Shown here piece by piece: positions 25,661 through 34,037 of a stretch of DNA of 64,000 nt; the stretch's first letter is position 1, and each line of letters begins with the position of its first letter. Below the pieces are notes generated by a model. It was not told where the DNA came from. It searched no databases and saw only the letters and a list, made by a program, of their open reading frames with translations. A program made the position numbers and the translations under genes. This stretch comes from Paenibacillus polygoni (GTDB lineage: Bacteria > Bacillota > Bacilli > Paenibacillales > Paenibacillaceae), in NCBI RefSeq assembly GCF_030263935.1, contig NZ_CP127162.1, forward strand, positions 939,501 to 1,003,500, read 5' to 3'.

Positions 25661-26754
25661 AAAAGGTTTTGATTTTAGCGAACCATTTTATAACGATATA
25701 TGCTTTTAGAAAGGAATTAATAAGTGAATTATTAGAAACAGGCATTAAAGTGTATCTCTCAATTCCAAAATCAGATGAAAATGATTATTTTAGAGAAATG
25801 GGATGTGAAATTATTGAGACTCCTATAGAGAGGAGAAGCACAAACCCTATATCTGACTTTAAATTGATGTATAAATATGTAAAAATAATTAGAGAAATCA
25901 AACCTGAGTTAGTAATGACTTATACAATAAAGCCCAATACTTATGGCGGGATTGCCGCTAGAATATGCAGATCAAAGACAATACATACTGTAACGGGTTT
26001 AGGTTCTGTGTATATTCAAGATATGTGGCAAAAAAAAATAGCTATAGTATTAAATAAAATAGGTTTTAAAACTGCTACAAAGATATTCTTTTTAAACGAT
26101 CACAACGAGGAATTCTATAAACAAATCGGTATAATAAACGATTCTAATGAGACTATCACCGTACCAGGTTCAGGGGTTAACTTAGAAAGATTTAAATATG
26201 TGGAATCATTAAACAAAAAAAAAACCATCTTTACTTTTGTTGGTAGAGTCCTCAAAGATAAAGGTATAGAAGAATTTCTCTTAGCCGCGGAAGAGATATT
26301 ATTAGAGTATAATGATATAAAATTTCAAGTAGTTGGCTTTGTTGATGAAGCAAAATATGTAACATTATTGGAAAAGTATCAGAAAATGGGCGTTATTAAA
26401 TATTTAGGGAAAAGAAATGATATTCCAAGCATCATGGAAAAATCAAGTTGTATTGTATTACCATCATACGGAGAAGGTAGGGGAACTGTTCTTCAAGAGG
26501 GAGCTGCAATAGGTCGACCACTAATTACATGTAATACATATGGATGCAAAGATAACGTAGACGATGAATATAACGGCTTTCTATGTAATGTTGCTGATGT
26601 ACAATCTTTAAAAAATGCAATGATGAAATTTATTAGAATGTCAGAAGAAGATAGAGATTTGATGGGGAAAAGAAGTAGAGAAAAGGCTGTAAAAGAATTT
26701 GACCGAAAAATCGTAATAGAAAAGTATATGGAAGAAATAAAGAAAATATTATAA
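25657..26754 (+). CDS. Glycosyltransferase, GT4 family
   Basis: A 365-residue cytosolic GT-B glycosyltransferase. The N-terminal domain has ANHFITIYAFRKELI and the loop YTIKPNTYGGIAARI; the C-terminal donor-binding domain has FTFVGRVLKDKGIEEFLLAA near residue 190 and LPSYGEGRGTVLQEGAAIGR near 266, the E-x7-E signature of GT4 enzymes. It adds a sugar to the lipid-linked repeat unit. It is coupled to the epimerase gene by an ATGA overlap. Sugar and linkage are unknown. Confidence 0.88.
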   Translation: MKKVLILANHFITIYAFRKELISELLETGIKVYLSIPKSDENDYFREMGCEIIETPIERRSTNPISDFKLMYKYVKIIREIKPELVMTYTIKPNTYGGIAARICRSKTIHTVTGLGSVYIQDMWQKKIAIVLNKIGFKTATKIFFLNDHNEEFYKQIGIINDSNETITVPGSGVNLERFKYVESLNKKKTIFTFVGRVLKDKGIEEFLLAAEEILLEYNDIKFQVVGFVDEAKYVTLLEKYQKMGVIKYLGKRNDIPSIMEKSSCIVLPSYGEGRGTVLQEGAAIGRPLITCNTYGCKDNVDDEYNGFLCNVADVQSLKNAMMKFIRMSEEDRDLMGKRSREKAVKEFDRKIVIEKYMEEIKKIL

Positions 26755-26767
26755 AGGGGAATGAAAT

Positions 26768-28087
26768 GTGAGTTTATATGAACAAATCGTAAATAAACAA
26801 GAAAAGATTGCTGTAGTTGGTCTAGGTTATGTTGGTATGCCTCTCGCGATTGCCTTTGCTAAAAAAATTAAAGTTCTAGGTTTTGATTTAAATAAAGATA
26901 AAATAAACTTATATAAATCGGGAGTAGACCCTACAAATGAAGTAGGAAACCAAGTAATTAAAGAAACATCAGTAGATTTCACTTCAGAAGAGTGGAGGCT
27001 TAAAGAAGCAAAGTTTTTTGTAGTAGCTGTACCTACTCCTATTAATTCTGATAAAACACCAGACCTTGGTCCGGTAGAAGGGGCTAGCATCATTATCGGT
27101 CGTAATCTTTCCAAAGGCTCTTTAGTCGTATATGAATCAACTGTATACCCTGGAGTTACAGAGGATATTTGTATTCCTATACTAGAAAAAGAGTCAGGAT
27201 TAAAATGTGGAATTGATTTTAAAGTTGGTTATTCTCCAGAGAGAATTAATCCAGGGGATAAAGTGAACACTCTGGAAAAAATTATAAAGATTGTTTCTGG
27301 CATGGATGAGAATTGTCTAGAAGAGATTGCTAAAGTATATGAATTAGTAATTGAAGCTGGTGTTTACCGAGCTAGTTCAATTAAAGTAGCTGAAGCAGCT
27401 AAGGTTGTAGAAAATAGCCAACGGGACATAAATATTGCGTTCATGAATGAATTAGCTATGGTATTTGATCGAATGGGAATTGAAACAAAAGACGTCATAG
27501 AAGCAATGAACACCAAATGGAATGCTTTGAAATTTTATCCAGGACTAGTTGGGGGACACTGTATAGGTATTGATCCATACTATTTTATTTATGAAGCAGA
27601 AAAATTAGGTTATCATAGCCAAATTGTTTTATCTGGAAGAAAAATAAACGATAGTATGGGTGAATTTGTAGCGGATGCCATTATAAAAAGGCTAGTCATT
27701 GCTAATAAGATCGTGAAGAATGCTAAGGTTGTAATACTAGGTATCACTTTCAAAGAAAATTGCTCTGATACAAGGAACTCAAAAGTTGGAGATATTATTA
27801 CAAGACTTAATGAGTATGAAATAGAGCCTATTATAGTTGACCCGATCGCTGATTCTGATGATGCAGAAAAAGAGTATGGAATAAAACTCACAAAGCTTGA
27901 AGAAATAAATAATGTTGATTGTTTGGTTTTTGCAGTTGCCCACAATGAATTCGTGAGTATGCCCTTTGAGATATTTGAAGGGTTATATAAAGATTGCCCT
28001 AATGAGGAAAAAATAATAATTGATATTAAAAGTATCTTAGATAAAAAGAAGATAAGAGAGAAAAGATATAGTTATTGGAGTTTGTGA
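26768..28087 (+). CDS. UDP-N-acetylhexosamine 6-dehydrogenase (WbpA/WbpO/TviB type)
   Basis: A 439-residue nucleotide-sugar dehydrogenase that oxidises a UDP-HexNAc to the uronic acid with two NAD molecules. It has the NAD site VVGLGYVGMPLAIAFAKK near residue 20, VVAVPTPIN near 88, YESTVYPGVTEDIC near 122 and the catalytic cysteine Cys265 in GGHCIGIDPYYF. FKENCSDTRNSKV is a C-terminal family motif. The EDIC/YSPERINPGD pattern favours the UDP-GlcNAc or UDP-GalNAc branch over UDP-Glc. The polymer therefore probably contains a HexNAc uronic acid and is anionic. Start is GTG 26768. Confidence 0.9.
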   Translation: MSLYEQIVNKQEKIAVVGLGYVGMPLAIAFAKKIKVLGFDLNKDKINLYKSGVDPTNEVGNQVIKETSVDFTSEEWRLKEAKFFVVAVPTPINSDKTPDLGPVEGASIIIGRNLSKGSLVVYESTVYPGVTEDICIPILEKESGLKCGIDFKVGYSPERINPGDKVNTLEKIIKIVSGMDENCLEEIAKVYELVIEAGVYRASSIKVAEAAKVVENSQRDINIAFMNELAMVFDRMGIETKDVIEAMNTKWNALKFYPGLVGGHCIGIDPYYFIYEAEKLGYHSQIVLSGRKINDSMGEFVADAIIKRLVIANKIVKNAKVVILGITFKENCSDTRNSKVGDIITRLNEYEIEPIIVDPIADSDDAEKEYGIKLTKLEEINNVDCLVFAVAHNEFVSMPFEIFEGLYKDCPNEEKIIIDIKSILDKKKIREKRYSYWSL

Positions 28088-28165
28088 AAACTTAGGATTT
28101 TTATTCACTAAATATAAATTTGAATAGTATCTTAATAGGATGAAAATTGTGGAAAGGAGATTTAT

Positions 28166-28996
28166 ATGTGTAGGGTTTCAATAATAATTGCCGCATATAA
28201 TGCTGAGCGTTTCATTACAAGAGCAGTTACATCAATTCAAAATCAAACGTATCAAGATTTCGAAATAATAATCTGTGATGATTCTTCAACTGATAAAACA
28301 GTAGAGGTAGTAAAAAACATGATGGAAAATGATCATAGAATTAGATTGTTACGTAACACAGAAAATTTGAAGGCTGCAGCAACAAGAAATAAATGTATTA
28401 ATGAAGCAAAAGGGGAATATATCGCTATACAAGATGCAGACGATTTTTCTCACAAAACAAGGTTAGAAGAGCAAGTATACTTCTTAGACAATAATAATAA
28501 TTATGGTTTTGTAAGTTCCAAAATGTTCATATTAAGTGAGACTGATAACATTGAAGAGCTATCAAATTTTAGCCCTGATAGTGAAGGTTTACTGTATAAG
28601 CTTTCATATATTAGTTCTCCTGATAATAAAGACTTTTTGTATAGGTTACCATATACTCATGCGTCTACTATGTTTAGAAAAAATGTAATAAATGATATAG
28701 GGGGATACAGGGTTGCGAAAGAAACAGTTAGAGGTGAAGATTCAGATCTATTTATGCGATTACACGCAAAAGGCAATAGAGGATACAATTTAAATAAAGC
28801 ATTATATTATTATCTTGAAGGGGAAGATGCTTATAAAAGGAAAAAGTATAGGTATAGAATACATTCTGCTATTAATAGGTATAAAGGGTTCAAGGCAATG
28901 GGTTTATTACCTAGAGGATACATATTTTTGTTAAAGCCATTAATAGTAGGACTTATCCCATTGAGTCTATTGAGATGGTACAGAAATAAACACTAA
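28166..28996 (+). CDS. Glycosyltransferase, GT2 family
   Basis: A 276-residue GT-A enzyme. It begins VSIIIAAYNAERFITRAVTS, with FEIIICDDSSTDKT near residue 31 and the metal-binding acidic motif IQDADDFSH near 90. A basic or amphipathic C-terminus (RGYIFLLKPLIVGLIPLSLL) could sit on the membrane. AAAGGAG precedes the ATG. The gene is AT-rich, like its neighbours. It adds one residue of the repeat unit; donor unknown. Confidence 0.87.
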   Translation: MCRVSIIIAAYNAERFITRAVTSIQNQTYQDFEIIICDDSSTDKTVEVVKNMMENDHRIRLLRNTENLKAAATRNKCINEAKGEYIAIQDADDFSHKTRLEEQVYFLDNNNNYGFVSSKMFILSETDNIEELSNFSPDSEGLLYKLSYISSPDNKDFLYRLPYTHASTMFRKNVINDIGGYRVAKETVRGEDSDLFMRLHAKGNRGYNLNKALYYYLEGEDAYKRKKYRYRIHSAINRYKGFKAMGLLPRGYIFLLKPLIVGLIPLSLLRWYRNKH

Positions 28997-29644
28997 TTAT
29001 GAAACAAAATGGAAATATATACTCTTTTATTTGATTTCTTTCAGTACCTCATTGTTAATCTTAAAATTAAAAAAAGAAGAAATTTTCATCTTTTATTAGT
29101 GTTGCAGTAAAATAGATGATTTTAATTACTATAGTTTAAAAATTCACTTGGGACTTTACTTCATAAAAATAGTTTAACTAATAGCTATTTTTTGTAAACA
29201 TTATGGCTAAATAATTTGTGTCACTTAATTTCTGCATTATGAGTAGTTTCTTTTAATACAGTGACTATGAGCGACTGGGTTTGTTCACAAGACTAAATAT
29301 ATACTACTTGGTTTTCTTGACGCTAAATTAATCATGATGATTGGTAAAGTTAAATAAAGCACGAATATATCGTCAACATGCAACTTATTTTGATAGAAAA
29401 CATATTACAGTCTCTGATTTTATTGTAAGTAAAATATTGCACTATCGTATCTCCATTAGAGCATCTATGTTCCGAAGTATGGATGAAATTATATTTTCTT
29501 ATTTAATGGTGCGTGAAACACGGAGATGTTATTGTTGCTTTTTATATCGTTCTGTACGGGTATATGTGTATAAAAGAAAGGAAAAATATAACAATTTATA
29601 AATATTAAGGGTGGCTTCTTTTTAAGTGAAGGGGAAGAAAAATT
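28997..29644 (+). other. AT-rich gap with a doubtful ORF
   Basis: About 650 bases between two glycosyltransferase genes. The only longer frame is 29341-29601 (86 codons, FDRKHITVSDFIVSKIL, then SMDEIIFSYLMVRETRR). It starts without a ribosome site and has no recognisable domain. It may be remains of a deleted gene. No clear terminator was seen. Confidence 0.4.
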
Positions 29645-30748
29645 ATGAAAAAAAATAGAGTTTTACAAGTAATTGGTTCCCTGAGTATGGGGGGGGCTGA
29701 AAACGTAGCAATGAATTTATATCGATATATAGATAGAGAAAAATTTGAATATCATTATTTGGTATATGGAGAGAAGATTGGTATTTTTGAAAAAGAAGTC
29801 TTAGCACTGGGAGGAAAGGTGATTCATATTGATGAACCATCTAATGGATATATCAAATTTTCAAAAGAAATTGAAAAAGTTTTAATTGAACATGGGCCTT
29901 ACGACATAATTCATAGTCATACATTATTCAATTCAGGATTTGCTCTTAAAATGGCGAAGAAAGTAGGCGTGAAAAAAAGAATAGCACATTCACATAGCAC
30001 TAAAAACAAGGTGCGGAATAGCATTTATATAAAATTCTATCAAGTTATTATGAGAAAATTGATATTGAAATACGCTACTGACTATATTTCATGCAGCCAA
30101 GAGGCGGGTGTATTCTTATTTGGAGAAAAAGTATTTCTTAATCGTGGGAAGATAATGAAGAACGGAATCAAATTAGATAAGTATAAATTTAATCCAATAA
30201 CAAGGCAGAAAGTTAGAGAAGAATTTAATATAAACCATAAATTTGTTGTTGGTCATGTTGGTCGTTTAGTTCAAGTCAAAAACCAATTGTTTCTAATTGA
30301 CATTTTTAAACAACTTGTTACTCTTAGGGAGGATGCTTGTTTAATTTTGGTGGGAGAGGGAAATGATAGGGGATTATTAGAAGATAAAATTAATGAATAT
30401 AAACTTACTTCCTCTGTAATTTTAACTGGGAACAGAGATGATGCAGATGAACTTATGCAAGCAATGGATGTATTTGTCTTTCCTTCTTTATTCGAAGGTT
30501 TAGGGCTAGCATTAATTGAAGCTCAAGCAGCTGGGTTGCATTGTATAGCATCTAATAAAGTACCTCGAGAGGCTTTTATAACAGATTTAGTTAAACAAAT
30601 TTCATTAGACGAACCTATCGAGCATTGGGCTAATATTATTAATGAAATACAAGAAGTGGATCGCAATCAATATTATCCAAAACTTGAAAAAGGGGATTAT
30701 AATATAGAATTACTAGCATCTTCAGTGGAATCCTTATATTTAGATTAA
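29645..30748 (+). CDS. Glycosyltransferase, GT4 family (EpsF-like)
   Basis: A 367-residue GT-B enzyme. It begins RVLQVIGSLSMGGAENVAMN, the EpsF-type N-terminus, with DIIHSHTLFNSGFALKMAK near residue 85 and SHSTKNK near 118. The C-terminal domain has VGHVGRLVQVKNQLFLIDIF near 203, LILVGEGNDR near 236 and FPSLFEGLGLALIEAQAAGL near 279, the GT4 E-x7-E motif. A ribosome site (AAGGGGAAG) precedes the ATG. It is followed directly by an IS30 remnant, which ends this half of the locus. Confidence 0.88.
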   Translation: MKKNRVLQVIGSLSMGGAENVAMNLYRYIDREKFEYHYLVYGEKIGIFEKEVLALGGKVIHIDEPSNGYIKFSKEIEKVLIEHGPYDIIHSHTLFNSGFALKMAKKVGVKKRIAHSHSTKNKVRNSIYIKFYQVIMRKLILKYATDYISCSQEAGVFLFGEKVFLNRGKIMKNGIKLDKYKFNPITRQKVREEFNINHKFVVGHVGRLVQVKNQLFLIDIFKQLVTLREDACLILVGEGNDRGLLEDKINEYKLTSSVILTGNRDDADELMQAMDVFVFPSLFEGLGLALIEAQAAGLHCIASNKVPREAFITDLVKQISLDEPIEHWANIINEIQEVDRNQYYPKLEKGDYNIELLASSVESLYLD

Positions 30749-30754
30749 GATGAA

Positions 30755-31172
30755 GACGAATTGTAATGTGAAGTTCGACTTCTTGCTCAGAATGTGGAAC
30801 CTAGATGGTTTAATATCGGTGATACCAACTCTTTCACCAGAATCCAGCCTTTTGATGAAGGTAGACAGAGGAAAATGTTGAGATTGGTTAAACCGATCTC
30901 CCCAGCAGATTTCTATGTGTTCTTCCTCGTAGGAACTTCTATTATTCGTTCCCGAGAAACGTTTTGGCGCTGGAAAACTGGACATGGTCGTCTCCAGCCA
31001 AGGAAAAACAGAATTGTGTCCACTACATGCTTAGAGCGAAAAACAAGGCTGTAACCTCCACTAAGATTTCAGATAGCACTTCATTATTCATGGAAATCGC
31101 TATAGGCGTAGCTGCCTCACCGTACCCTGTCCCTTCTTCTAAACAGTCGCGCTTGAATTGGCAATTCATCTG
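30755..31172 (+). mobile_element. Degenerate IS30-family remnant, copy A (left end and internal fragment)
   Basis: GACGAATTGTAATGTGAAGT at 30755 matches the left end of the second remnant at 35875. After a large internal deletion the similarity resumes at TTCCTCGTAGGAACTTCTAT (30922) and runs through a frame-broken transposase segment (IIRSRETFWRWKTGHGR, LERKTRL, MEIAIGVAASPYP). Stops and frameshifts throughout exclude function. It lies in the same orientation as the second copy, and together they bracket the wzx-to-epsG segment. Confidence 0.8.
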
Positions 31173-31220
31173 AATAAATTAATATTATCATAGCAAGTAT
31201 AAATTGAGGTGTATTAAGTT

Positions 31221-32489
31221 TTGTTTAAAACAGTTAAAACAAACAAAGATAGGAATATCCTAGATCCACTTTCCTTAAAAAAAAATTTCTCATGGACCTT
31301 CGTTGGCAATTTGATTTATGCGCTTACCCAGTGGGGATTACTAGTCTCTTTGGCTAAATTCGGAGATCCCGAAATGGTAGGTCAGTTCTCCCTTGCTTTG
31401 GCAATTACTGCTCCAGTTCTAATGTTAACAAACTTACAATTACGTGAGATTCAATCTACTGACACAGATAACCTTTATGTTTTTGGCGACTATCTTGGAT
31501 TACGCATATTAACCTCTTTGATTGCTTTTATAGCAATCTTCCTTATTAGTTTAAATTATCCATGGGAAATCAGTCTTGTTATTATATGTATTGGTATTGC
31601 TAAAATTGTTGAATCATTAAGTGAGGTGATTTTTGGATTACTTCAAAAAAATGAGGTTATGGACCGAATAGCTACATCAATTATTATTAAGGGGATTTTA
31701 TCTTTAATATTTTTATCAGTTACTATTCGGTTTACTGGTAATTTATTAATAGGTACATTTGCAATGACGATTGCTTGGGGAACGGTATTAATTTTCTATG
31801 ATATTCGAAATGCTATTTACTTTGAAAAAATAATACCGATATTTAATAAGAGTAAAATAAAAAAAATTGTTATTTTATCATTCCCTCTTGGATTGACACT
31901 TATGATTGGATCATTGACTACTAATTTACCTCGATACTTTATTGAATATTATGTTGATACGAAGGCATTAGGCCATTTTGCTGCTATGGCATATCTTATT
32001 ATAGCAGGAAATATAGTGGTAAATGCATTGTCACAATCGGCTAGCCCCAAACTAGCGAAATATTTTGCGAGTAATAAAATGAAAGATTTCAATAAGTTAA
32101 TAATGAAAATAATGGCAATAGGATTTACCGTAGGTATTTTAGGTGTTTGCGTTGCATTTTTTGGGGGCGAAGATGTATTAACAATAATTTACGATGCAGA
32201 ATATGCTAAGTATATAGATGTCTTCGTGTTAATAATGATAGCTGGTTTAATTAATTATACAGGAGCATGTTTTGGATATGGTATAACTGCAGCTAGGGCA
32301 TTTAAAATTCAGCCATATATGGCAGCAACCTGGATTGTAGCAACTTTATTCTTTTCATATATATTAATTCCTGGAAACGGAATTAAAGGTGCATCAATAG
32401 CATTAATTTATTCGGCAATAGTTCAGTTCGTCACTAAATTAATTGTTTTATCTCTCTTGGTTAAGAAGAAAATAAAAGGAAGCAAGTGA
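31221..32489 (+). CDS. Wzx-type polysaccharide flippase
   Basis: A 422-residue membrane protein with about twelve hydrophobic helices, of the MOP/polysaccharide-transport superfamily that flips lipid-linked repeat units across the membrane. It begins LKKNFSWTFVGNLIYALTQW, typical for Wzx, and has a loop SFPLGLTLMIGSLTTNLPRY mid-protein and a C-terminal YSAIVQFVTKLIVLSLLVKK. The start is TTG 31221, nine bases after GAGGTG. It is very AT-rich. Its partners are the EpsG-like polymerase at 34038 and the Wzz protein at 19728. Confidence 0.87.
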   Translation: MFKTVKTNKDRNILDPLSLKKNFSWTFVGNLIYALTQWGLLVSLAKFGDPEMVGQFSLALAITAPVLMLTNLQLREIQSTDTDNLYVFGDYLGLRILTSLIAFIAIFLISLNYPWEISLVIICIGIAKIVESLSEVIFGLLQKNEVMDRIATSIIIKGILSLIFLSVTIRFTGNLLIGTFAMTIAWGTVLIFYDIRNAIYFEKIIPIFNKSKIKKIVILSFPLGLTLMIGSLTTNLPRYFIEYYVDTKALGHFAAMAYLIIAGNIVVNALSQSASPKLAKYFASNKMKDFNKLIMKIMAIGFTVGILGVCVAFFGGEDVLTIIYDAEYAKYIDVFVLIMIAGLINYTGACFGYGITAARAFKIQPYMAATWIVATLFFSYILIPGNGIKGASIALIYSAIVQFVTKLIVLSLLVKKKIKGSK

Positions 32490-32581
32490 AAATAAATCTT
32501 CACATTAAAAACAACATTCCTGTAGTATATGTGGTTCTTTTTACTGATAGGTATCTTTCTGATGAACCAATTAATATTTAA
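32486..32581 (+). CDS. Possible 31-codon gene coupled to wzx
   Basis: A GTG start overlaps the wzx stop codon (GTGA) and follows AAAGGAAGCAA, a good ribosome site. The frame encodes 31 residues (VKINLHIKNNIPVVYVVLFT to EPINI) with a hydrophobic centre, then stops. It could be a real small protein or the surviving 5' end of a larger coupled gene, which I think more likely given the decayed sequence after it. Confidence 0.35.
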   Translation: MKINLHIKNNIPVVYVVLFTDRYLSDEPINI

Positions 32582-32841
32582 TAATGTGTTGATCTGTAAC
32601 AGGGGGGTCGTCCTAGTTACTTATGCTACCCAATCTATTACATGAAGTTGTTGCAGCATATCTGAAATATCAAAGGGGAAGGCTTACAATTATTTAAGAT
32701 TGATATGTTAAAACTTTGACTATTAGATATACCAGGAAATTTGCTGTATTAGAATTAAGCAACTTGTCTCGTTATTTAATATATTTTTATTAGCCCTCCA
32801 AGTTCTATAGTTGTTAAATTCTAAATATAAGGAGGTATGAA
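32582..32841 (+). other. AT-rich gap
   Basis: No gene recognised; short frames only. The end holds AAGGAGG, the ribosome site for the next gene. Confidence 0.4.
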
Positions 32842-33561
32842 ATGACTAGATTTAGAATGAGAAGGAAAGGCAAGAAAAAGACTCGCAAAAGTTTATGGAT
32901 AACTCTATTGATTATGATGATTTTTATTGGAGGTGGTTGGGGAGGATATCACCTTTTTACTCATAAAGATGTGCAGGCTGAAGACATTGGAGTTGAGGTG
33001 GATTTTTTTGACTTTCCAGAATTTGATATTCAATCTGAAGAGTTGCCAGTCTCTAGTGACGGAATAGAAGGATTATCTTCACCTAAAGATGATTTCAAAG
33101 CAATTTATGGAGATACAAATGGAGAAACTGCTACTACTAATTCTAGCAATGCAAAAGATATCGGGGAAATTAATAGCTCGAATTCAGTATCAAGTTCAAA
33201 AAGAGATCATAATTTAGAATCAAAGGATATAGAGAAGGAGATTGAAAGAAAGTATACAGCCACGTTTAATATTTTGGAGTCAAAAGCTATTTCTAAAATT
33301 GACAAACTAGCTGAAAATGCACTAAATGATTATAAATCGGGTAGATCATTATCTGATATTTCTTCTACTTATATGAGTGCTGCTAATAAACTACAAAAAA
33401 AGCTTGATGAAGTATTTAATGATCAGTTAGAACGGATGAAAGCTGAGCTCAAGAAAAACGGACTAAGTAATGATTTGGCTTTACAAGTAAAGGCTGAGTA
33501 TAAAAAAGCGATAGCTACTAAAAAGTCGGAAATGTTAAATAAAGTATCCCAAGTTAAATGA
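32842..33561 (+). CDS. Membrane-anchored protein with unknown C-terminal helical domain
   Basis: A 239-residue protein. A very basic N-terminus (RFRMRRKGKKKTRKS) leads into one membrane anchor at about 18-40 (ITLLIMMIFIGGGWGGYHLF), then an acidic Ser/Asn-rich linker to about residue 128, then a helical domain from about 130 to the end (KLQKKLDEVFNDQLERMK, ELKKNGLSNDLALQ). This domain parallels the C-terminus of the stalk protein at 23089: both have a helix, a K-x-LD/QLD segment, an acidic helix, then LK-x-x-G-x-S-x-D and a final Lys/Glu helix. It is perfectly placed after AAGGAGG. No known family is recognised. It probably acts on the outer face of the membrane with the polymer machinery. Confidence 0.6.
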   Translation: MTRFRMRRKGKKKTRKSLWITLLIMMIFIGGGWGGYHLFTHKDVQAEDIGVEVDFFDFPEFDIQSEELPVSSDGIEGLSSPKDDFKAIYGDTNGETATTNSSNAKDIGEINSSNSVSSSKRDHNLESKDIEKEIERKYTATFNILESKAISKIDKLAENALNDYKSGRSLSDISSTYMSAANKLQKKLDEVFNDQLERMKAELKKNGLSNDLALQVKAEYKKAIATKKSEMLNKVSQVK

Positions 33562-34037
33562 ACTAAAATAGATCATCTCTGGAAATTACTAGCGATATTC
33601 AGAGCAATAGATTAAAAGAAACTACATGAGACTTTCTGATGTGAGATTCCCAAACTAAACATACAATAGGCACCGTATACATCCTAGGTTAGGGTGTAAT
33701 AATATTTTACTATCGGACTATGGTCTTGGTTTACATTCAGGGAGAAGTACGATGATTTTCTACTTAAGCGCTTTACGTTAAAGAGGATGTAGTTTTATAT
33801 TGACTAGATACATTTAGCGAGGGATTTAGTCGAACCAAAGTAACAATAAAGGTGACAAAAAGTTAGTTTTGGGTACAATTATAGGGAAGCTTCATGGGGG
33901 TTCAAACGCTTTGCAACTCCCTGCCAGAGTGTTGATGAACAACAGATTTCGTGCGATGTTTTTATTTAAGCAAGTTCGTAATAGAATAGCTTTCTTCTCA
34001 AACTTAGTGTTAGAGACAAAGACTTTGAGGTGACTAA
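33562..34037 (+). other. Gap with decayed coding sequence
   Basis: About 475 bases with short interrupted frames, including a nine-codon peptide after GGGAGAAG at about 33754 and the fragment listed at 33869. No promoter or terminator is clear. Confidence 0.4.
33869..34033 (+). pseudogene. Gene fragment upstream of epsG, possibly acyltransferase-derived
   Basis: A frame open from 33830 reads LGTIIGKLHGGSNALQLPA, VLMNNRFRAMFLFKQVRNR and AFFSNLVLE before TGA 34031. The order of a basic aromatic helix followed by a short beta-like segment resembles the N-terminal part of hexapeptide-repeat acyltransferases, but no repeats follow. There is no ribosome site at a plausible distance. The assignment is weak. 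Confidence 0.3.

Noticed and set aside
30740..30985. Reverse-strand frame in IS30 copy A
   Set aside because: Overlaps element debris and has no start site or recognised motif.
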